From: an uncultured bacterium
Lineage (GTDB): Bacteria > Bacillota > Clostridia > Lachnospirales > Lachnospiraceae
Assembly: GCA_905215775.1 (NCBI GenBank)
Contig: CAJMRM010000043.1
Coordinates: forward strand, 1-27,259
DNA: 27,259 bases
Direction: 5' to 3'
The translations under genes and the position numbers were made by a program. How positions within the stretch are numbered: the stretch's first letter is position 1; each line of letters opens with the position of its first letter. Shown here piece after piece: positions 12,912 to 19,901 of the stretch. The notes under the pieces were generated by a model that searched no databases, had not been told where the DNA came from, and saw only the letters and a program-made list of their open reading frames with translations.

Positions 12912-13750
12912 GATGGATCGGAATGGCAGTGAAAATATGGGCGTATGTGGGCATCAGCGCGGTCTGCGCGGTGGTCCTGTTCCTTTTTGGATACGTTTTT
13001 TACCAGGGAGCCGGGACCATCAGCGTGGAATTTCTCACGGAGGCTCCCAGGGGACTGGTGCTGGGAGAAGAGGGAGGGATCTGGCCGGCCATTGCGGGGA
13101 GCCTTTGGTTTACCGGAACGGCCATGGTCCTCGCCTCTGTTCCGGCGGCAGCCTGCGCCCTCTACCTGGTGTTTTACTGCAAAAGCCAGAGGCTCTACCA
13201 GGCAGTACGTCTGGTGATCCAGTGTATGTCCGGAATCCCGTCCATTGTTCTGGGGCTGTTTGCATACAGCTTTCTGGTACGGGATCTGAACCTGGGCCGG
13301 TGCATTTTTTCCGCCGGGGCAGCCTTGGCGGTGATGATCCTGCCCTTTATTGAGGTGCGGGCGGAAAAGGCGTTCCGGGAGGTGCCGGAGGAACTGGTCC
13401 GGTCCTCTTACAGCCTGGGCTGCTCAAAGCTCTATACGATCACGCGGATCGTACTGCCGGCGTGCCGGGGAGAACTGGTGTCCGGGATCATCCTGGGCGG
13501 CTGCTACGCCATGGGAGCTGCGGCGCCTATGATCTTTACGGGAGCTGTGGCTTATGCGGCAGTGCCGGACAGTATCTTTTCTCCGGCCATGGCCCTGCCT
13601 CTGCATCTGTATCTTCTGGTGGCCCAGGGGGCTACGTCCATGGATACGGCCTACGGAACAGCCTTTGTGATGATGGCCATGATACTTTTGAGCAGCCTGC
13701 TGGCCACAGCTTATGCAAGGAGGAGTCAGAATAGATGGAAGAGATCCTGA
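12908..13750 (+). CDS. pstA: Phosphate ABC transporter permease PstA
   Basis: The second Pst permease subunit, 280 residues with about six membrane helices starting at about 7-30. Family features are MSGIPSIVLGLFAY, the coupling loop EELVRSSYSLGCSKLYTITRIVLPA, and GGCYAMGAAAPMIFTG. The reading frame is open far upstream, but the ATG at 12908 has GGAGGGGG placed 8 bases before it and overlaps the pstC stop by 4 bases, as is usual. The 3' end overlaps pstB by 16 bases, tighter than usual, which fits coupled translation of the permease and ATPase subunits. Confidence 0.94.
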   Translation: MRWIGMAVKIWAYVGISAVCAVVLFLFGYVFYQGAGTISVEFLTEAPRGLVLGEEGGIWPAIAGSLWFTGTAMVLASVPAAACALYLVFYCKSQRLYQAVRLVIQCMSGIPSIVLGLFAYSFLVRDLNLGRCIFSAGAALAVMILPFIEVRAEKAFREVPEELVRSSYSLGCSKLYTITRIVLPACRGELVSGIILGGCYAMGAAAPMIFTGAVAYAAVPDSIFSPAMALPLHLYLLVAQGATSMDTAYGTAFVMMAMILLSSLLATAYARRSQNRWKRS

Positions 13751-14484
13751 CGCTGAAAGATGTCAGTGCCTTTTACGGGGAGCATCCCGTATTAAAGGAG
13801 GTGACCATGGGGGTCCGTCCCGGGCGGATCCTGGCGGTCATGGGACCGTCGGGAAGCGGAAAGACCACATTTTTGCGGGCTCTCAACGGTCTTTTATGGG
13901 AAGAGTCGGAGGCGGAGGTGCGGGGAGAGATCTGCCTGCTGGGCCGGGATATCCGTACCATGGACCGGGAGGAGCTTCGCCGGAAGGTGGGGCTGGTGTT
14001 CCAGACGCCCCAGCCGTTTCCGTTTTCTATTTATAAAAACATGACCTATGCCCCCAGATATTACGGGATCCGGAATAAAGAACGTCTGGAGGAGATCGTA
14101 AGGGAAAAGCTGATGCTGGCGGGGCTTTATGAGGAGGTGAAGGACGTGCTTTCCAAAAGCGCTCTTAAGCTTTCCGGGGGACAGAAGCAGAGGCTCTGCA
14201 TTGCCAGGGCCCTGACGGCGGAGCCGGAGGTGCTGCTTCTGGACGAGCCCTGCTCTGCTCTGGATGTGAAGGCGTCGGCGGTGGTGGAGGAGACTCTCCT
14301 GGGGCTGAAGGAACGCTACACCATCGTCATCGTCACCCACAACATCGCCCAGGCCAGGCGGATTGCCGATGACGCGGCCTTTTTCTTTGAGGGGCGTCTT
14401 GTGGAATACGGGGAGGCGGGGAAGCTGTTCACATGTCCGGAAAAAGAAGAGACCCGGTCATTTCTGGCCGGGGTCTGCGGATGA
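13735..14484 (+). CDS. pstB: Phosphate ABC transporter ATPase PstB
   Basis: The ATPase that powers phosphate import. This 249-residue protein has Walker A GPSGSGKT (37-44), Q-loop Gln90 within the FQTPQPFPFSIYKNM context typical of PstB, signature LSGGQKQR (146-153), Walker B LLLDEP (167-172) and switch His200. All catalytic elements are intact. AAGGAGG precedes the ATG inside the end of pstA. No phoU follows, although phoU usually ends pst operons; the next gene is convergent. The final codons contain a hairpin that acts as a terminator for the opposite strand. Confidence 0.95.
   Translation: MEEILTLKDVSAFYGEHPVLKEVTMGVRPGRILAVMGPSGSGKTTFLRALNGLLWEESEAEVRGEICLLGRDIRTMDREELRRKVGLVFQTPQPFPFSIYKNMTYAPRYYGIRNKERLEEIVREKLMLAGLYEEVKDVLSKSALKLSGGQKQRLCIARALTAEPEVLLLDEPCSALDVKASAVVEETLLGLKERYTIVIVTHNIAQARRIADDAAFFFEGRLVEYGEAGKLFTCPEKEETRSFLAGVCG
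14441..14476 (-). terminator. Terminator of the asparaginase gene inside pstB
   Basis: On the minus strand an 11-bp stem (14465-14476 with 14450-14460, one bulged base and one G-T pair) with a GAAA loop is followed by CTTCTTTTT (14449-14441). It starts 22 bases after the asparaginase stop and lies within the last codons of pstB. Confidence 0.65.
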
Positions 14485-14497
14485 TTCTGGTATAAGG

Positions 14498-15511
14498 TTA
14501 TTTGGTCACGGCCTTCCATAAAATATCGTGGCCGACGGTCTGGTAGAACAGCTTCTTCACCTGCTCCGGCTCTCTGGTCTGGCCCAGGATCCACATGAGC
14601 TTGGTGACGGTGGCCTCCAGGGTCATATCGTAGGATTCGATGAGGCCGAAGGCGTTTTTGATCTTCTGGCCCACCTCATAAACGGACATGTTGCTGCCCT
14701 CCTGGGTCACCTGGGTGGTCATGACCACGATCTTTCCGGCCTGGGTCATTTTCTCGATGGAGTGGTAGAAATCGCCGGATTCATAGGAGGGAAGGCCGCC
14801 GACGCCAAAGGATTCGATGACAACGGCATCGTAGTGCTCTCCCATGTAGTCCAGAATGGAGGAGTCCATGGACGGGATCAGCTTTAAGAGGGCCACCCGG
14901 TCGTCCAGGTCATGGTAGAAGCGGACGTTTTCCCGGTCCTGCCACTTGTCGTCAATGTAGAACAGGATATGCTCGTCCTGGATCACGGCCAGGTAGGGGA
15001 AATTAATGCTGGAGAACGCGTTGTAGCTCTTGGTGCGCTCCTTCTTTCCGCGGGTACCGGCGATGACCTTTCCGTCAAAGACGATATTTACGCCGTGGGC
15101 CCGTTCACAGGAGGCGAACCGCAGGCTGTCCAGCAGGTTGGTGCGGGCGTCGGTCACGTCCAGATCGATGGGCTTCTGGGCTCCGGTGATGACGATGGGC
15201 TTTTTGGAATGCTGGACCAGATAGGACATGGCGGCTGCGGTATAGGCCATGGTGTCGGTGCCGTGGCAGATCACAAAGCCGTCGTAGTTATCATAGTTTT
15301 CCTCCAGCACCTGGCATAAAAGCTGCCAGTGCTTGGGATGGATATTGGTGCTGTCGATATTTAAGACCTGGATGGCCTCCACTTCACAAAAGGAACGGGC
15401 CGCCGGAACGTAGGATAGAAGCTCGTCTCCCGTAAGGAGCGGCGTCAGTCCGGAATCCCCGTGCTTGCAGGCGATGGTGCCCCCGGTTCCTAAAAGAAGA
15501 ATGTGTTTCAT
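14498..15511 (-). CDS. ansA: Type I (cytoplasmic) L-asparaginase
   Basis: Hydrolyses asparagine to aspartate and ammonia. The 337-residue protein has no signal peptide, consistent with the cytoplasmic type I enzyme. The first catalytic Thr is in LLGTGGTIA (Thr12) and the second is in ICHGTDTMAYTAAAM (Thr85, with Asp86). ITGAQKPI follows at 108-115, and TQVTQEGSNMSVYEVG in the C-terminal domain is family-typical. A frame-compatible ATG lies nine codons upstream, but AAAGGGG (15520-15526) is placed 8 bases before the ATG at 15511. A promoter sits at 15564-15592 and a terminator inside the convergent pstB gene. Confidence 0.95.
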   Translation of the reverse strand: MKHILLLGTGGTIACKHGDSGLTPLLTGDELLSYVPAARSFCEVEAIQVLNIDSTNIHPKHWQLLCQVLEENYDNYDGFVICHGTDTMAYTAAAMSYLVQHSKKPIVITGAQKPIDLDVTDARTNLLDSLRFASCERAHGVNIVFDGKVIAGTRGKKERTKSYNAFSSINFPYLAVIQDEHILFYIDDKWQDRENVRFYHDLDDRVALLKLIPSMDSSILDYMGEHYDAVVIESFGVGGLPSYESGDFYHSIEKMTQAGKIVVMTTQVTQEGSNMSVYEVGQKIKNAFGLIESYDMTLEATVTKLMWILGQTREPEQVKKLFYQTVGHDILWKAVTK

Positions 15512-15563
15512 AGATGTATCCCCTTTCGTAGATATCATAGATACTGGTGATCACTTTTTATCA

Positions 15564-15592
15564 ATCATACCAAAAATCGCCGGGAGGTTCAA
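15564..15592 (-). promoter_or_regulatory. Promoter of the asparaginase gene
   Basis: On the minus strand TTGAAC (15587-15592) and TATGAT (15564-15569) are separated by 17 bases, and TGG before the -10 gives an extended -10. The leader is about 45 bases. Confidence 0.68.
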
Positions 15593-15631
15593 CTGTATGG
15601 AGAAGAAAAAGAGAAAAAGAAGGTGACCGCC

Positions 15632-15811
15632 ATGACTGGAATCCCCAGAGATCCTGTGATGCTTTTAAGCTATATCAATACCCAGCTGAGAGACTTTTAT
15701 CCCAGCCTCGAAGAGCTTTGCAGCGCTCTTTCCCTGGACCGGGAAACGCTGGACAGAACCCTTTCCTCCATTGATTATTTTTATGACCGGGATAAGAACC
15801 AGTATCTGTAA
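15632..15811 (+). CDS. DUF4250 family small protein
   Basis: A 59-residue protein recognised as DUF4250, a small family of unknown function in Clostridia. The sequence IPRDPVMLLSYINTQLRDFYPSLEELCSALSLDRETLDRTLSSIDYFYDRDKNQYL shows the family pattern in outline: a DP..LLSY.NT.LRD beginning, a SLEELC helix that looks like a small HTH-like fold, and a final YDR.KNQY. AAGGTG at 15620-15625 favours the ATG at 15632 over a GTG three codons upstream. The gene diverges from ansA. No membrane segment, no Cys pair and no predicted partner. Confidence 0.82.
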   Translation: MTGIPRDPVMLLSYINTQLRDFYPSLEELCSALSLDRETLDRTLSSIDYFYDRDKNQYL

Positions 15812-15860
15812 AGAACGGTCTTTCTGCATATCCGGCGGCATTTTCTGCCACACTGTTCCT

Positions 15861-16316
15861 ATGGAAAACAGAATGAAGAACTTTTTAAAATGCGGCGCCG
15901 CCGGGTGGTGCATGGAGATCGTATTTACGTCCCTGGTCTCCCTGGCCTCCGGCGACCGGAGGCTTATGGGGAAGACCTCTCTTTTTATGTTTCCCATTTA
16001 CGGCATGGGGGCCTTTCTTGGCCCCTTCTGCCGGAGTCTGGACCGGCATCTTCTCCGGCCGGGAAAAACGAATCCGGCGGACCGGCTCCTGCGCCATGGA
16101 CTGAGGGACATGGCGCTTATTTTTACTGCGGAATATGTGACAGGGAGGCTCCTTCGGTCCCTTAGGGCCTGCCCCTGGGATTACACCGGCTGCCGGTTCA
16201 GCGTGGACGGCCTCATACGGCTGGATTTTGCCCCGCTCTGGTTCGGGGCCGGACTTTTGTTTGAGAGGATCACCCAGGGAAAAAGTTCCGGTAAATCCTG
16301 CGTAAAGAAGATGTAA
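15861..16316 (+). CDS. PF06541-like (putative ABC transporter type IV/CmpB) membrane protein
   Basis: A small membrane protein, 151 residues if started at the ATG at 15861. It resembles the PF06541/COG4905 family: a GAAGWCMEIVFTSL first helix, LFMFPIYGMGAFLGP second helix, LIFTAEYVTGRLLR third helix with an acidic residue, the CPWDYTG loop, and LDFAPLWFGAGLLFE at the end. Function is unknown despite the family name, and no ATPase partner is encoded here. The ribosome site is poor at every candidate start (15861, 15873, or the in-frame ATG at 15771 that would overlap DUF4250), so the N terminus is uncertain. The C terminus is basic. Confidence 0.72.
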   Translation: MENRMKNFLKCGAAGWCMEIVFTSLVSLASGDRRLMGKTSLFMFPIYGMGAFLGPFCRSLDRHLLRPGKTNPADRLLRHGLRDMALIFTAEYVTGRLLRSLRACPWDYTGCRFSVDGLIRLDFAPLWFGAGLLFERITQGKSSGKSCVKKM

Positions 16317-16342
16317 AACGGCGGGAAATCCCGGGGATTTTC

Positions 16343-16371
16343 TTGCAATCAGCCGGATAGTTTTATATAAT
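16343..16371 (+). promoter_or_regulatory. Promoter of the plsC-trmO operon
   Basis: TTGCAA (16343-16348), 17 bases, then a perfect TATAAT (16366-16371). The leader to plsC is about 75 bases. No terminator or better promoter is seen until 25495, so this probably drives eight genes. Confidence 0.72.
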
Positions 16372-16452
16372 AGGAAGATGACGCCGGGGCCGCCGGGACA
16401 GGACAGAAGAGGCCGCCTGGAAACCGTCAAAAATACGAAAAAGGTGAGGATT

Positions 16453-17196
16453 ATGATTCGACTTATTTTAGTGGCTGTGACGCTGATCGGTTTTCTGACC
16501 CTGGGATATCCGCTTCTGGCGGCCCAGAATTCTCTTGGAAAAAAGGATCCCCATGCCAGGGACGTGGAGAGCCTTAAGATCGTCCAGTATATGTTTTTCC
16601 TGATCTTAAAAATGGCGGGGATCACCGTCACCGTCAAGGGGGCGGAAAATATACCCAGAGACAGGGCTGTGCTGTTTGTGGGAAACCACAGAAGCTATTT
16701 TGACATCCTGGTGGGCTACACCACAGTACCGGGCTTCGTGGGCTTTGTGGCGAAAAAGGAGATGGAGAAGATCCCCCTTTTAAGAAGCTGGATGAAGAAC
16801 GTCAACTGCCTGTTCCTGGACAGAAAGGATATCAAGGCCGGGTTAAAAACGATCCTGGAGGGGATTGAAAAGGTAAAGAACGGGATCTCCGTCTGGATCT
16901 TTCCCGAGGGTACCAGAAACCGGAACAAGGATCTGAAGGAGCTTCTGGTATTTAAAGAGGGGAGCCTTAAGATCGCGGAAAAATCCGGCTGTCCGGTGGT
17001 TCCTGTGGCCATGGTGGGGACGGCAGAGGCCTTTGAAAGCCATTTTCCGTTTATCCGTCCGTCCCATGTGACGGTTTATTACGGAGAGCCGTTTTATGTG
17101 AAGGAGCTGGAGCAGGACCAGAGAAAGCACGCCGGAGCCTACACAAGAGAGAGAATCGTAAAAATGCTGGGGGAGATACAGAATGAAAACGCCTGA
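16453..17196 (+). CDS. plsC: 1-acyl-sn-glycerol-3-phosphate acyltransferase
   Basis: A membrane-associated acyltransferase that makes phosphatidic acid from lysophosphatidic acid. The 247-residue protein begins with a membrane helix (MIRLILVAVTLIGFLTLGYPLL). Family motif I is NHRSYFD (the HX4D catalytic pair), motif II lies around CLFLDRKD, motif III is FPEGTRNR (substrate phosphate binding), and motif IV lies around PVVPVAMVG. The frame is open further upstream, but AAGGTGAGGA (16441-16450) sits right before the ATG at 16453, where the membrane helix begins. Its 3' end overlaps pheA by 14 bases, making it the first gene of a long operon. Confidence 0.94.
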   Translation: MIRLILVAVTLIGFLTLGYPLLAAQNSLGKKDPHARDVESLKIVQYMFFLILKMAGITVTVKGAENIPRDRAVLFVGNHRSYFDILVGYTTVPGFVGFVAKKEMEKIPLLRSWMKNVNCLFLDRKDIKAGLKTILEGIEKVKNGISVWIFPEGTRNRNKDLKELLVFKEGSLKIAEKSGCPVVPVAMVGTAEAFESHFPFIRPSHVTVYYGEPFYVKELEQDQRKHAGAYTRERIVKMLGEIQNENA

Positions 17197-18319
17197 TCTG
17201 AAGGAATGCAGAGAAAAGCTGGACGGGATCGACCGGGAGATCGTCCGGCTGTTTGAGGAGCGCATGGCCGTCTGCGGCCAGGTGGCTGAATATAAGATCG
17301 AGACCGGTAAGGCTGTCTACGACGGAGAGCGGGAAAAGCAGAAAATTGCCGCAGTCCGGGAGATGGCAGAGGGAGACCAGAATAAGGAGGCGGTGGAGGA
17401 GCTGTTCACCCAGCTTATGACCATGAGCCGCAGATACCAGTACGGCCTTCTGTGCGCCAGGAAAAAGACGCCGCCCCTGGGATTTCAGGAGGTGGACGGG
17501 ATCCGGAAAAAGGACGTCCGGGTGGTATTCCAGGGCGTGGAGGGCGCGTACAGCCACGCCGCCGTCCGCATGTACTTCGGGGAGGATGCAGACGCCTACC
17601 ATGTGGAAAAATTTGAGGACACCATGAAGGAGCTGGGGAGGGGGCAGGCGGATTACGCAGTGCTCCCCATTGAAAACTCCACCGCCGGCTTCGTCATCAC
17701 CAACTATGACCTGTTATCCAGATATGACAATTATATCGTGGGGGAGATCTATGTGCCGGTGGACCATGTGCTCTTAGGGGTTCCCGGAGCGTCGGTCTCG
17801 GATGTGAAGACGGTATATTCCCATAACCAGGCGCTGATGCAGTGCTCAGAGTACCTGAACAGCCACCGGGACTGGAACCAGGTAAGCATGCTAAATACGG
17901 CGGCTGCCGCCAAAAAGGTCATGGAGGAGCAGGATAAGACCCAGGCGGCCGTAGCCAGCCGCACCGCCGGAGAGCTTTACGGCCTTGCGGAGCTTAAGAC
18001 CTCCATCAGCAATGAAAAGGGAAATACCACCCGGTTTCTGGTGCTTTCCAGAGAGCCGGTCTATGAGAAAAGGGCGTCCCGGGTGACCATCACCTTTGAG
18101 GTCCCCCATGTCAGCGGCTCTTTGTACAGGATCCTGGGAAATTTTATCTTCAACGGAGTCAATATGCGTATGATCGAGTCCAGACCCATCCCCGATAAGC
18201 CCTTTGAATATCGGTTTTTTGTGGATATCGAGGGGAATCTGGGCGAAGCGCCGGTGCATAACGCCCTGGCGGGGATCCGGGCCGAGGCCTCGTCCATGAG
18301 GATCCTGGGCAATTATTAG
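17183..18319 (+). CDS. pheA: Bifunctional chorismate mutase/prephenate dehydratase
   Basis: Converts chorismate to prephenate and then to phenylpyruvate for phenylalanine synthesis. In this 378-residue P-protein, residues 1-90 form the AroQ-type chorismate mutase (LDGIDREIVRLFEERMAV, then VYDGEREKQKI). Residues about 110-290 are the prephenate dehydratase domain (VVFQGVEGAYSHAA, VLPIENSTAGFV and the catalytic TTRF motif). Residues about 298-378 form the ACT domain, with SGSLYRILGNF and the Phe-binding ESRP, so feedback inhibition by phenylalanine is expected. GGGGGAG lies before the ATG inside the end of plsC. No leader-peptide attenuator is visible; it is an internal operon gene. Confidence 0.96.
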   Translation: MKTPDLKECREKLDGIDREIVRLFEERMAVCGQVAEYKIETGKAVYDGEREKQKIAAVREMAEGDQNKEAVEELFTQLMTMSRRYQYGLLCARKKTPPLGFQEVDGIRKKDVRVVFQGVEGAYSHAAVRMYFGEDADAYHVEKFEDTMKELGRGQADYAVLPIENSTAGFVITNYDLLSRYDNYIVGEIYVPVDHVLLGVPGASVSDVKTVYSHNQALMQCSEYLNSHRDWNQVSMLNTAAAAKKVMEEQDKTQAAVASRTAGELYGLAELKTSISNEKGNTTRFLVLSREPVYEKRASRVTITFEVPHVSGSLYRILGNFIFNGVNMRMIESRPIPDKPFEYRFFVDIEGNLGEAPVHNALAGIRAEASSMRILGNY

Positions 18320-18333
18320 GAGGGGTGCATAAA

Positions 18334-19899
18334 ATGGCAGTCCGTATGTTTGCAGCAGTCGATGTGGGGTCCTTTGAGTTGGAGATGGGGATCTATGAGA
18401 TCTCCGGGAAAAACAGAATCCGCCAGGTGGATCATGTCCGCCATGTGATCTCTCTGGGAAGCGATACATATAATGACCGGAAGATCAGCTACGGGATGGT
18501 GGAGGAGCTGTGCCAGGTGCTGGAGGACTTTTCCAGGATCATGAAGGGCTATCGGATCATCGAATACCGGGCCTACGCCACCAGCGCCATGCGGGAGGCG
18601 AAGAACAGCCGGATCGTTCTGGAGCAGATCCGGGTCCGTACCGGGCTTACGGTCCAGATCATCAGCAACTCGGAGCAGAGACTTCTGACCTACAAGGCCC
18701 TGGCGGTGGCTGACGATGAGTTTGACCGGAACATCCGCAAGGGAACGGCCATTCTGGACGTGGGATTCGGGAGCATGCAGATCTCCCTGTTTGATGAAAA
18801 GCTTCTGGTATCCACAGAAAACCTCCCCCTGGGCGTATTAAGGATCGGGGAGCTTTTAAAAAATGTAAGCGCCACCGCAGAGGGAACCCGCCGGATCATC
18901 GGGGAGATGGTGGAAAGCGAGCTTTCCAATTACCAGAGGATGTACCTGGATGAGCGCCGGATCAAGCATGTCATCGGGACTGGAGAGAATATCATGTACC
19001 TGTTCCGATATGAGGACGGGGGAAGGCCGCTCCAGTGGGTCGGCAGAGAGCAGTTCGACCGCCTTTATGAAAGGCTGTCGGAGCTGAACTCCGAAGAGGT
19101 GGAGGCGCAGTTCGGCGTCAGCTCAGAATATGCGCCCCTGCTCCTTCCCTGCGCGGTCATTTATAAGAAGTTCCTGGAAATGACCGGGGCCGAGGCCATC
19201 TGGATCCCGGGGACCAGGCTGTGCGACGGGATCGCGGCTGAGTATGCCCTGGATAAGAGGCTCATCCAGCTGAAGCATAATTTTGACAACGATATCATCA
19301 GCGCCTCCCGGGATATGGCCAGGCGCTACCGGTGCCAGGGCGGCCATTCGGACCTGGTGGAGTCCTATGTGCTCCGGATCTTTGACGCCATGAAGCGTTA
19401 TCATAAAATGGGAAGCAGAGAGCGGCTGCTGCTGCAGATCGCCGTGATCATCCATTCCTGCGGAAAATTCATCAGTGTCAGAAATGCCAACGAATGTGCA
19501 TATAATATTATCATGTCCACGGAGATCATCGGTCTCTCCCATCTGGAACGGGAGATCGTCGCCAATGTGGTCCGCTATAATATCCGGGATTTTGACTATA
19601 ATATGGTCCGCATGGAGGCGGATCCGGAGCTTTCCTCCGGCTCTCTTCCCGACCAGAGCGACGCCACGATCCTGACTGCAAAGCTGACGGCCATGCTCCG
19701 GCTGGCCAACTCCATGGACAGGAGCCATGGACAGAAGCTTAGGGACTGCAGGATCTCGGTGAAGGAAAAGACGCTTACGGTGTCCACCGAGTATCCCGGG
19801 GACATTACCCTGGAGGCCGTCTCCTTTGAGCAGAAGGCAGCCTTTTTTGAAGAGATCTTCGGGATCCGCCCGGTTCTGAAGCAGAAAAGGAGAGTGTAA
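18334..19899 (+). CDS. Ppx/GppA-family protein with degenerate catalytic motifs
   Basis: The architecture is that of an exopolyphosphatase/pppGpp phosphatase: two actin-like lobes (1-300) and a C-terminal HD-like helical domain (about 320-500), 521 residues. The family's key motifs are altered. The first phosphate loop, normally D.GSNS, is DVGSFE (10-15). The normal S.xEEAR is SNSEQR (111-116). The second loop, normally DIGGGSTE, is DVGFGSMQ (142-149), which loses the acidic residue. The HD/HE pair is HS (374-375) in HSCGKF. The fold is likely kept but hydrolysis is doubtful; a polyphosphate- or (p)ppGpp-sensing role is inference. AGGAGGGG supports the ATG at 18334. It lies 2 bases before ppk1. 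Confidence 0.88.
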   Translation: MAVRMFAAVDVGSFELEMGIYEISGKNRIRQVDHVRHVISLGSDTYNDRKISYGMVEELCQVLEDFSRIMKGYRIIEYRAYATSAMREAKNSRIVLEQIRVRTGLTVQIISNSEQRLLTYKALAVADDEFDRNIRKGTAILDVGFGSMQISLFDEKLLVSTENLPLGVLRIGELLKNVSATAEGTRRIIGEMVESELSNYQRMYLDERRIKHVIGTGENIMYLFRYEDGGRPLQWVGREQFDRLYERLSELNSEEVEAQFGVSSEYAPLLLPCAVIYKKFLEMTGAEAIWIPGTRLCDGIAAEYALDKRLIQLKHNFDNDIISASRDMARRYRCQGGHSDLVESYVLRIFDAMKRYHKMGSRERLLLQIAVIIHSCGKFISVRNANECAYNIIMSTEIIGLSHLEREIVANVVRYNIRDFDYNMVRMEADPELSSGSLPDQSDATILTAKLTAMLRLANSMDRSHGQKLRDCRISVKEKTLTVSTEYPGDITLEAVSFEQKAAFFEEIFGIRPVLKQKRRV

Positions 19900-19901
19900 G
19901 C

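Noticed and set aside
15547..15774. 75-codon open frame overlapping DUF4250
   Set aside because: Poor start context; the DUF4250 frame has a ribosome site and a family match.
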